Shown here: piece after piece, positions 9,017 to 15,677 of the stretch
Numbering within the stretch: the stretch's first letter is position 1
Layout of the letters: each line of letters starts with the position of its first letter
NCBI GenBank assembly: GCA_021813685.1
Contig: JAKAJS010000011.1
Span: 1-36,548, forward strand
DNA length: 36,548 nucleotides
Origin: Deltaproteobacteria bacterium
GTDB lineage: Bacteria > Desulfobacterota > Syntrophobacteria > Syntrophobacterales > Syntrophobacteraceae
Direction: 5' to 3'
Program-made: the position numbers and the translations under genes
The notes under the pieces: model-generated
Databases searched by the model: none
What the model was told of the DNA's origin: nothing
What the model saw: only the letters and a program-made list of their open reading frames with translations

Positions 9017-10407
9017 CAGCGTTTAAAGCGGATTCGATTCCGGCATGGCAGGCGAGCGAAGGCGACAGCAACGGTTCTTCGCATCGCAACAGGTGGAAAG
9101 AGGAGCATCTCGATTCGGAAACTCTGCGGTGGCTCGAAGAAGATGGCCGCTACTTTCTCCACCAGTCTCTTTCGACCCCCTGTCTCGACGTCCTCGCGGG
9201 ATGCGGCGGCGCTACGCTCGAAAACCTGCAGGGCCGCTCCTATCTCGATTTTCACGGCAACAGCGTCCACCAGGTGGGGTTTGGAAATCCCCGTGTGGTA
9301 CAGGCCGTAAAGGATCAACTGGATCGGCTCTCCTTCAGCCCTCGCCGTTTTACCAACCTCCCGGCCATCGAGCTTGCCGGAAAGCTTGCGGCGATCGCCC
9401 CCGGCAATTTGAACAAACTGCTGTTTGCACCGGCAGGGACACTGGCCGTGGGCATGGCTCTAAAGCTTGCCAGGGTCTACACCGGACGCTTCAAAACCAT
9501 TTCCATGTGGGACTCCTTCCACGGGGCTTCCCTGGATGCGATCTCGGTGGGGGGAGAGGCGCTCTTTCGAAGGGGAATCGGGCCGCTTTTGCCGGGCGCC
9601 GAGCACGTACCCCCGGCCGAGCCCTACAGGTGCCTGTGGAACGAAGATGGCGATTGTGAGGCCTGCGGACTTCGCTGCGCCCGCTATATCGAATATGTGC
9701 TGGAAAAGGAGGGCGATGTGGCGGCGGTGATTGCCGAGCCGGTCCGCTGCACCACCGTCTCCATTCCGCCCCCCGGCTACTGGCGCTCCGTGCGTGAAGC
9801 GTGCGACCGCCACGGGACGCTTTTGATTTTTGACGAGACGGCGGTCTGCCTGGGACGAACGGGCCGCATGTTCGCCTGTGAACAATTTGGTGTGACGCCC
9901 GATATCCTCGTCCTGGGCAAAGGCCTGGGCGGCGGGATATTGCCTCTTGCCGCGGTAGTCGCCCGGGAAGACCTCGATGTGGGCGCCGATATGGCCCTTG
10001 GCCACTACACGCATGAAAAAAATCCGGTTGCCTGCGCTACGGGTCTAGCCGCCATCGAGGTCCTCGAAAAAGATCGCCTGGTGGAGAGAGCCTCGACGCT
10101 CGGCGCCCAAACCCTGCGGGAACTGTTGCGCTTGCAGGCCGAGTTCAGCCTGATCGGGGACGTGCGCGGACTGGGAATGCTTTTTTGCCTGGAACTGGTG
10201 CGGGATCAAACAAGCAAAATTCCGGCAGCCGATGAAGCGGAACGAATCATGTACCATTGCCTCTCGGAAGGCTTGAGTTTCAAGGTTTCCCAAGGCAATT
10301 GCATCACCTTGACCCCGCCTCTTTCCATCACTTCAGAGGAAATGGAAAGGGCGCTTTCCATTCTCCGCCGAAGCCTGGCAAAAGTGGGTGAGTCGGTGAA
10401 TGGGTGA
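9013..10407 (+). CDS. pbfA: Class III PLP enzyme, probable (R)-1-hydroxy-2-aminoethylphosphonate ammonia-lyase PbfA
   Basis: The 464-residue product has the class III aminotransferase fold: PLP-binding SMWDSFHGASLDAIS (about 164-178), Asp274 in LIFDETA, and Schiff-base Lys303 in LGKGLGGG. The combination of DFHGNSVHQVGF (79-90), SPRRFTN (109-115) and the SFHGASLDAIS signature, plus its place between phnX and phnW, resembles PbfA, a PLP lyase that converts (R)-1-hydroxy-AEP to phosphonoacetaldehyde and ammonia. That would let the cell use the hydroxylated compound, which PhnW does not accept. A Cys-rich insert (Cys207, 215, 218, 222) is visible, role unknown. The start ATGA overlaps the phnX stop. 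The alternative is a second AEP transaminase; sequence and context favour PbfA. Confidence 0.78.
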   Translation: MTAFKADSIPAWQASEGDSNGSSHRNRWKEEHLDSETLRWLEEDGRYFLHQSLSTPCLDVLAGCGGATLENLQGRSYLDFHGNSVHQVGFGNPRVVQAVKDQLDRLSFSPRRFTNLPAIELAGKLAAIAPGNLNKLLFAPAGTLAVGMALKLARVYTGRFKTISMWDSFHGASLDAISVGGEALFRRGIGPLLPGAEHVPPAEPYRCLWNEDGDCEACGLRCARYIEYVLEKEGDVAAVIAEPVRCTTVSIPPPGYWRSVREACDRHGTLLIFDETAVCLGRTGRMFACEQFGVTPDILVLGKGLGGGILPLAAVVAREDLDVGADMALGHYTHEKNPVACATGLAAIEVLEKDRLVERASTLGAQTLRELLRLQAEFSLIGDVRGLGMLFCLELVRDQTSKIPAADEAERIMYHCLSEGLSFKVSQGNCITLTPPLSITSEEMERALSILRRSLAKVGESVNG

Positions 10408-10422
10408 ATAGGAGAAGCTTAC

Positions 10423-11532
10423 ATGGACATTAAGGACATTCCGGAAAACCCCTATATTCTGCTGACCCCCGGACCCCTTTCCACCACTCGAACAGTTCGC
10501 GGCGCGATGCTTCGGGACTGGTGCACCTGGGATGCGGATTATAACGGCATCATTCAGGATATCCGGCGGCGGCTGGTGGCGCTTGCCACTGCTTCGCCCC
10601 GGTACACCTCCGTTCTGATGCAGGGCAGCGGCACCTTTTGTGTGGAATCGGTCATCGGTTCGGTGCTGCCGGAAAAGGGCAAGCTGCTGGTGCTCGTAAA
10701 CGGCGTTTACGGCGCCCGCATAGCGCAGATCGCCGAGCGGCTCAAAATACCGGTGAGCATCATAGACAGCGGCGAGACCCGCCCCTGCGACCCTCAGTCA
10801 CTGGAAGAAGCGCTTCGGGCCGATGCATCCGTCACCCATGTCGCAGTAGTCCACTGCGAAACGACCACCGGGATGTTCAACCCCGTGCTGCCGATCGGCC
10901 GGGTCGCCAAGCAGTTCGGAAAGACCTTCATCGTCGATGCCATGAGCAGCTTTGGCGGGATTCCGCTGGATATGGCCGAAATGCGCGCCGATTTTTTGAT
11001 CAGCAGCGCCAACAAGTGCCTCCAGGGGGTCCCGGGATTCGGCTTTGTCATTGCGGAGCGAACACAACTGGAAAAGACCGCCGGGTGGGCCAGGTCTCTC
11101 AGCCTGGATCTCTTCGATCAGTGGCAGACAATGGAACTTCACGGCGGCAAGTGGCGATTTACTTCCCCGACCCACGTGGTGAGGGCTTTTGCTCAGGCAC
11201 TCGATGAACTGGACGCGGAAGGCGGAATCGAAAAAAGGTACAACCGCTATCGAAACAACCACAAAACCCTGGTAGACGGTATGCAGGAGCTGGGGTTCGA
11301 AAGCCTGCTGCCCGAAAGCTGCCGCTCGCCGATCATTACCGCCTTTCGAAGCCCCCAGCACCCGGCCTATGATTTCAAAAAGTTCTATGCCGCCCTGAAA
11401 TCGCGCGGCTTCGTCATTTATCCGGGGAAAGTCACTACAGTCGATACCTTTCGCATCGGAAACATCGGAGACGTTTTCGCCGGGGACATACTGCGTCTTT
11501 TGGAGGCGGTGAAGGAATCGATGTTCTGGTGA
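10423..11532 (+). CDS. phnW: 2-Aminoethylphosphonate--pyruvate transaminase PhnW
   Basis: Class V PLP aminotransferase that transfers the amino group of AEP to pyruvate, giving phosphonoacetaldehyde and alanine. The 369-residue product has the family N-terminus [10 protein letters not shown] (13-22), [11 protein letters not shown] (31-41), Asp172 in [10 protein letters not shown], and the Schiff-base Lys198 in SSANKCLQG. All are intact and the length is normal. AGGAGAAG lies about 6 bases before the ATG. It is the last gene of the phosphonate operon, 15 bases after pbfA, and is followed by a hairpin and a long gene-free stretch. Confidence 0.95.
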   Translation: MDIKDIPENPYILLTPGPLSTTRTVRGAMLRDWCTWDADYNGIIQDIRRRLVALATASPRYTSVLMQGSGTFCVESVIGSVLPEKGKLLVLVNGVYGARIAQIAERLKIPVSIIDSGETRPCDPQSLEEALRADASVTHVAVVHCETTTGMFNPVLPIGRVAKQFGKTFIVDAMSSFGGIPLDMAEMRADFLISSANKCLQGVPGFGFVIAERTQLEKTAGWARSLSLDLFDQWQTMELHGGKWRFTSPTHVVRAFAQALDELDAEGGIEKRYNRYRNNHKTLVDGMQELGFESLLPESCRSPIITAFRSPQHPAYDFKKFYAALKSRGFVIYPGKVTTVDTFRIGNIGDVFAGDILRLLEAVKESMFW

Positions 11533-11597
11533 GAACTGCAGGGAGCGCCCTCATCGTTTCGCCCCACGTCAGACCCAAACTACTGTTGATATACAGC

Positions 11598-11629
11598 AAA
11601 TCCCCCTTTACCAAATGGGGATTTTCTTA
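11598..11629 (+). terminator. Probable terminator of the phosphonate operon
   Basis: AAATCCCC (11598-11605) and GGGGATTT (11617-11624) form a perfect 8-bp stem with an 11-base loop, 65 bases after the phnW stop, followed by TTCTTAAG. The T-run is short, so efficiency is uncertain. A second hairpin of C and G runs lies at 11665-11688. Confidence 0.4.
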
Positions 11630-12158
11630 AGAAATCAGCTGGATACTCCCAAGAAATCTCCCCGCCCCCCTTTGAGAACAGGGGGGGGTTAGGTAATCTC
11701 ACATTCCCCCATTTTGCCTACCATCCCAGAATTAAAAAATTCCATTGGCATAGTTTTCGACCTAAATTGCCCCCACTACTAGGCACACTTCCTGTCGAGA
11801 CTTGCGAAGACGTTTCAATCTACCCTTTCGACCACTTCACCATTGAATCAAAAAGTGAAGCACAAATCATGCCGAAAATTTACCTCTACATGAACCTTGT
11901 TAGTTCAACGGCGGAAATTTTCCGTTTCTGAATAGCCAAAAGGGCTCGCCTCGGAATCAAAGTCTGATAAACTCAAGCTAAAAAAGACTGAAACCGCACG
12001 GTTCATAACTCCGCGTGGCTGCACGCTCCCAAAAGGTCAATCCGGACGTCTGAGGGGCCGAAGGAAAGCGGAAACAAGGCTAAGGTTGTTTCTTCGGAGT
12101 CGAACCTTTGAAAATAGCCTGAAAGCCCTTATTTTACTTTGACCGGGTTAAAAAGATT

Positions 12159-12187
12159 TTGACTGGTGAGTTTTCACTTTGTAAACT
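12159..12187 (+). promoter_or_regulatory. Sigma70-like promoter for the orphan membrane-protein gene
   Basis: TTGACT (12159-12164), a 17-base spacer and TAAACT (12182-12187) lie 54 bases before the ATG at 12242. The match is five of six at -35 and four of six at -10. It gives the orphan gene its own transcription start, independent of the phosphonate operon. Confidence 0.45.
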
Positions 12188-12241
12188 GAAGAAGCAAGGA
12201 GATAAACTACGTCGATCTATACATCCATTTTGGAGGAACCT

Positions 12242-12781
12242 ATGCTAATAAGTGATAGAATAAATGTTGCCCTTGCCGAGTTCAGCGCGTTAAGAGATGA
12301 AATAAATATGAAGCTACGGATGGCGTATGAGATATACACTATCTATTTTACTGGGCTAGGAATATTCTATGGATATATAATAGGCAAAACGGAAGGCTAT
12401 CTAATTATTGGAGTACCAATATTTTCATTAGCTCTCTTCTTTAGACTTCATTATGACCAACTTATGATACGAACGATAGGTGACTATATTAATACACACA
12501 TTTCAACTATACTTTCCATAAATCCAGGCCCGTTTGTTATGCAATGGGAACAGTTTAACAAAAACCATCATCCTGCCCCTTATTATAAATATTCAATATT
12601 CGTAACATTTGTTTTATTATCTGCCGTTCCAGCCATTGGATATAGTACCTATACCATAATATTTTATTATCTATTTGCGTCTAATAGCACACTGCCAATT
12701 TGTGTTCACTGGGTTTCCATTCTAGTAAATCTGACTATCGGCTCTTTTATTTGCTACAGAATATTTAAGGACACGTTTTGA
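12242..12781 (+). CDS. Orphan four-helix membrane protein, function unknown
   Basis: The 179-residue product has four likely membrane segments, at about 31-48, 53-69, 118-146 and 153-173, with a polar loop of about 45 residues between the second and third. The N-terminal ALAEFSALRDEINMKLRM helix resembles a family of small uncharacterised membrane proteins scattered in bacteria, but no function is known to me. TTG at 12230 is also in frame; ATG 12242 is preferred because GGAGG (12232-12236) precedes it by five bases. Codon choice (many ATA, AAT, TTA) and base composition differ sharply from the GC-rich neighbours, which suggests horizontal acquisition. It faces hisD convergently 109 bp away and has no functional partner next to it. 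Confidence 0.7.
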   Translation: MLISDRINVALAEFSALRDEINMKLRMAYEIYTIYFTGLGIFYGYIIGKTEGYLIIGVPIFSLALFFRLHYDQLMIRTIGDYINTHISTILSINPGPFVMQWEQFNKNHHPAPYYKYSIFVTFVLLSAVPAIGYSTYTIIFYYLFASNSTLPICVHWVSILVNLTIGSFICYRIFKDTF

Positions 12782-12890
12782 GAATCACTTAAAATTGCCG
12801 TGACAGTCATCTATATCTCACATATAAATTGCCGGCCCGCTTCCCCTGTCTATTACCTCTGCCTTTACAGGGACAACCTAGAACCTCATG

Positions 12891-14201
12891 TCAGTCCCCC
12901 TCCCCCAACCGAATGCGCACCGACTGCGCGTGGGCGGTGAGCCCTTCGAGTTCGGCAAGCCGTATGATGGAGCGCGCATCTCGCTGGAAGGCGGTGCGCG
13001 AATAGGCGATCACGCTGGTTTTTTTTAGGAAATCGTCTACTCCGAGCGCGGAGGCGAATCGGGCGGTGCCTGCTGTCGGGAGCACGTGGTTCGGGCCGGC
13101 GAAATAATCGCCGACAGGCTCCGGGGTATGTTCGCCGATAAAGACCGCTCCGGCGTTTTCTACTTTTCCCAGCCAGGAAAAAGGCTCTTCGAGGTGCAGT
13201 TCGAGATGTTCGGGGGCTATGCGGTTGGCAAGCTCGAAGGCCGCATCCAGTTCGCGAACCACGAAAACAGCCCCGTAGCTCTCGATCGAGGCCGACGCCG
13301 TCTCGGCCCTGGGAAGGGCGGCGAGCTGCCTCGACACCTCCGAGGCGATATCGCCCGCGAGGTTTTCTTCGGTGGTGATGCACACCGAACTAGCCATGGC
13401 ATCGTGCTCGGCCTGACTCAGCAGATCGGCGGCAATATAGTCGGCCCGGGCGCTCGAGTCGGCAAGCACCAGGATTTCACTGGGCCCGGCGATCATGTCG
13501 ATACCCACCTCGCCGGCAAGAAGCTTTTTGGCGAGCGCTACGAAGATATTTCCGGGACCGGCGATCACATCGACCGAGCGGATCGACTCGGTGCCGCAGG
13601 CAAGGGCAGCAATCCCCCATGCGCTACCGGCCCTGTAGATCCGGCCGACTCCCACCTCGCGCGCTGCGGCGAGAAGAAAGGGATTGATGCTTCCGTCTTT
13701 TCTGGGAGGCGTTATGAGCGCTATGTCCTGCACGCCGGCAAGACGAGCGGGTATGACGTTCATGAGCACCGAGGAGATGAGGGGCGTTTCCCCTCCCCGG
13801 CCGCCCGGGGTATAGACTCCCGCAGCCCGAACCGGCCTCACGATCTGGCCGAGAAACGTGCCGTCGGGGTCGGTCGAAAAATGCGAGTAGCGCAACTGCC
13901 GTTTGTGGAATTCTTCAATATTGCGGATGGCCGCCCGGATAATGGACAAAAAATCCGAATCCACCTCGCGGCATGCGGCCGCCGTTTCTTCCTCGGAGAC
14001 CCTGAGGCGCCCCTCTTCCAGCTCGGGGGCGTCGAACCGGCGCACGTACCGCAGCACCGCGGCGTCGCCTTCCGCCTTTACCGCCCGAATTATTTCGAGC
14101 ACCTTCGCTTCGAGTTCCGGGTCGGCCCCGGGCCTGCGTTGCGCGATCTCCGCAATCTTTTGCTCCGCCCTCTCAGAGGGATATCTTATGATGTCGATCA
14201 T
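12891..14201 (-). CDS. hisD: Histidinol dehydrogenase
   Basis: Catalyses the last two steps of histidine synthesis, NAD-dependent oxidation of histidinol to histidine, in the cytoplasm. The 436-residue product keeps the zinc ligands expected from the E. coli enzyme: Gln263 and His266 in SQAEHD, Asp365 in VGDY, and His424 near the C-terminus. The catalytic Glu331-His332 pair is in APEHLE. The AGPSEILVLAD signature is at about 238-248. The ATG overlaps the rlpA stop as ATGA, so translation is probably coupled. No other his gene except hisS (a tRNA ligase, upstream in the same run) is in the window. Confidence 0.96.
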   Translation of the reverse strand: MIDIIRYPSERAEQKIAEIAQRRPGADPELEAKVLEIIRAVKAEGDAAVLRYVRRFDAPELEEGRLRVSEEETAAACREVDSDFLSIIRAAIRNIEEFHKRQLRYSHFSTDPDGTFLGQIVRPVRAAGVYTPGGRGGETPLISSVLMNVIPARLAGVQDIALITPPRKDGSINPFLLAAAREVGVGRIYRAGSAWGIAALACGTESIRSVDVIAGPGNIFVALAKKLLAGEVGIDMIAGPSEILVLADSSARADYIAADLLSQAEHDAMASSVCITTEENLAGDIASEVSRQLAALPRAETASASIESYGAVFVVRELDAAFELANRIAPEHLELHLEEPFSWLGKVENAGAVFIGEHTPEPVGDYFAGPNHVLPTAGTARFASALGVDDFLKKTSVIAYSRTAFQRDARSIIRLAELEGLTAHAQSVRIRLGEGD

Positions 14202-15145
14202 TTGTTTTGTCCGTCAACGGCTATTACGAAGGCGCCCGGAAAACCGCCGGCCCTGTACCGTTGGGCCTGCTCCTTCGCAACGACCAGATCCTTGTATGCA
14301 CCCACCTGCACCCTGTACCAATAACCCGGTTTATCCGGAATATAACCCGGAATGACTCGGCATTCCTGCCTGCTCATCTTCTGCTGCAAACGGTACGCAT
14401 TGTTCTCGTTTTGGAAGGCGCCGATCTGCACGGCGAATTGGCCGTACCGGAACGAAGGCACCGGAGCAGGCTTCCAGTAGGTGGAATTGCCCACGACCTG
14501 CGGGGTCGCCCCCTGGACGGCCTGCACTTCCACTCTCGCCAGTCCTTTCCCGTAGCACCCCAGAGTCTGGGCGCACCGGGCCGAAAGATCTATGATCCTG
14601 CCGGCCACAAACGGCCCGCGGTCCGTGATCTTGGCCACGACCGTTCTGCCGTTTTCCAGGTTCGTCACTTTGACGTAGGTCCCGAGAGGAAGCGTTTTGT
14701 GCGCCGCCGTATACGCCCACATATTGTAGATCTGGCCGCACGCCGTCGGCTTGCCGTTGAAACCGGGGCCGTACCAGCTCGCCAGACCCTCCTGCTCGAA
14801 CCCCCTGGCGCTGGAAAGAGGATAATACCAGATGCCGTTCACTTCATAAGGTCTTTGAGAACTGAGGCCGTGGTAAGCACCCGGAGCAGGCGGGGCATAG
14901 TTATGGGTCGCGCACGCCGCCAGCACAAAAGAAAGGCAGACGAGGGCCAGAAGCCGGAGGGGCCGAAGCGAGAAGCGGGAAGCGGGAAGCGCAAAAGCGG
15001 AAGCGGGAAGCGAGAAGCGGGAAGCGGGAAGAAGAGCAGATCTTTCCGCCTTTACGCGGGAAACGGGAAGCGGGAAGGAGAACTTCCTGCACCGAGGTTT
15101 GGTTCGTTTTGCAACCGCCTTTAAGGCGGGATCAAGCCCTATCAA
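14198..15145 (-). CDS. rlpA: RlpA-like lipoprotein: double-psi beta-barrel plus SPOR domain, repeat-altered N-terminus
   Basis: RlpA is an outer-membrane lipoprotein; in Pseudomonas it is a lytic transglycosylase acting on denuded septal glycan. Here a hydrophobic stretch ends in a lipobox with Cys78 (FVLAAC), then comes a barrel domain with ASWYGPGFNGK, His149 (AAHKTLPLGT) and Asp175 (ITDRGPF), which match the catalytic residues, and a C-terminal SPOR domain (about 234-312) for septal targeting. The odd part is the first 60 residues: they are encoded by degenerate GGAAGCG heptamers and read LPASRFSLPAS repeatedly. No ATG or GTG exists before the lipobox; the only usable start seen is TTG at 15145, inside the neighbouring gene. 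The original signal-peptide start was probably replaced by repeat DNA. Confidence 0.85.
   Translation of the reverse strand: MIGLDPALKAVAKRTKPRCRKFSFPLPVSRVKAERSALLPASRFSLPASAFALPASRFSLRPLRLLALVCLSFVLAACATHNYAPPAPGAYHGLSSQRPYEVNGIWYYPLSSARGFEQEGLASWYGPGFNGKPTACGQIYNMWAYTAAHKTLPLGTYVKVTNLENGRTVVAKITDRGPFVAGRIIDLSARCAQTLGCYGKGLARVEVQAVQGATPQVVGNSTYWKPAPVPSFRYGQFAVQIGAFQNENNAYRLQQKMSRQECRVIPGYIPDKPGYWYRVQVGAYKDLVVAKEQAQRYRAGGFPGAFVIAVDGQNK
14964..15079. repeat. Left array of degenerate GGAAGCG heptamers (plus-strand orientation)
   Basis: The plus strand reads as many imperfect copies of GGAAGCG, with AGAAGCG as the main variant, interrupted near 15034-15055. It contains one half (15000-15033) of a perfect 34-bp inverted repeat whose partner is at 15593-15626. 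The array lies within the 5' coding end of rlpA and encodes the LPASRFSLPAS-like peptide there. Confidence 0.85.
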
Positions 15146-15518
15146 TGTGCCTACCCGCTTTCGACTGTCGAATTTGTCTGATATATGCAGCCAATTGACG
15201 ATTTATCACATCCAGCTCTTCGTGCAGGTCGCCCGTATCTCCATACCCCAAGTCCTGAGCAAGGATGCAGTAGTATCTGCATTCCTCAAGAGAACCCTCC
15301 GCCACATTGAGAAACCTTGCCTTATCGGCGGTCGTATATTTCCGAAAGCCTTCAGCAATGTTTGCAGGGATGGAAACTGCAGCCCGGCGCCACTGGCTGG
15401 TAAGCCCGAAGCGCTCGTGGTCGGGGAAAGTCCCGGTCAGCCGATATACTTTCAATACCCAGGCGTGGGAATTTTTCCATACTTCCAGTTCGGTGAATGA
15501 TCTTGCAGCGGTTCGCAT
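15132..15518 (-). CDS. Four-helix-bundle protein (S23/IVP family)
   Basis: The 128-residue product matches the small four-helix-bundle family first seen in intervening sequences of 23S rRNA: SFTELEVWK at the N-terminus, SQWRRAAVSIPANIAEG (about 43-59), ARFLNVAEGSLEE, and LGYGDTGDL. The family includes Avd, the accessory protein of diversity-generating retroelements, but its general role is unknown; nucleic-acid binding is likely. ATG 15518 is preferred over the in-frame TTG at 15545 because family members begin just before SFxxLEVWK. The gene lies between two inverted heptamer arrays and overlaps the apparent TTG start of rlpA by 14 bases. No 23S rRNA or reverse transcriptase is nearby. Confidence 0.88.
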   Translation of the reverse strand: MRTAARSFTELEVWKNSHAWVLKVYRLTGTFPDHERFGLTSQWRRAAVSIPANIAEGFRKYTTADKARFLNVAEGSLEECRYYCILAQDLGYGDTGDLHEELDVINRQLAAYIRQIRQSKAGRHIDRA

Positions 15519-15561
15519 CAGCCCCCCAACTTCGGCGCCACGCAAGAGAGACCAGCCTTTC

Positions 15562-15668
15562 TTCCTGCTTCCCGCTTCTGCGGTTTAAGTTTTTCTTCCC
15601 GCTTCCCGCTTCTCGCTTCCCGCTTCGGTTCCTATCCTTCCCGCTTCCCGCTTCCCGCTTCTTGCTTC
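15562..15668. repeat. Right array of degenerate heptamers (CGCTTCC on the plus strand, inverted to the left array)
   Basis: The plus strand carries repeated CTTCCCG/CTTCTCG units, the reverse complement of the left array. Positions 15593-15626 are the perfect partner of 15000-15033. The array fills the gap between the four-helix-bundle gene and the 3' end of the Re-citrate-synthase-like gene, stopping about 10 bases before that gene's stop codon. Confidence 0.85.
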
Positions 15669-15677
15669 CGCCCTCTC

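Larger units (their letters stand above)
11533..12241. other. Gene-free stretch of mixed composition between phnW and an orphan membrane-protein gene
   Basis: No convincing coding frame is seen here. The first 160 bases hold two G/C-run hairpins (11598-11624 and 11665-11688). The rest shifts to AT-richer DNA. Around 11985-12120 there are short complementary runs, for example CCGCACGG (11993-12000) against CCGCGTGG (12011-12018) with one mismatch, and GCGTG/CACGC with a four-base loop just after. These suggest a structured RNA, but I could not match a known riboswitch or intron. A promoter for the downstream gene lies at 12159-12187. The stretch and the AT-rich gene that follows may have entered together. 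Confidence 0.4.

Noticed and set aside
11811-11822. GTTTCAATC, which resembles the end of some CRISPR repeats
   Set aside because: It occurs once here with no regularly spaced copies and no cas genes.
11985-12120. Possible group II intron or known riboswitch
   Set aside because: Short stretches look like intron-type pairing, but no domain V hairpin, intron boundary sequence or maturase gene could be identified, and no known riboswitch core was matched.
12845-12872. CCCTGT/ACAGGG pair between the orphan membrane gene and hisD as a terminator
   Set aside because: The stem is only 6 bp with a 16-base loop and neither strand has a following T-run.
15132-15518. Four-helix-bundle gene as Avd of a diversity-generating retroelement
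   Set aside because: No reverse transcriptase, template repeat or variable repeat was found in the neighbourhood.
14964-15668. Heptamer arrays as a CRISPR or as ordinary minisatellite
   Set aside because: There are no unique spacers of constant length, and the two arrays are inverted around a gene rather than continuous.
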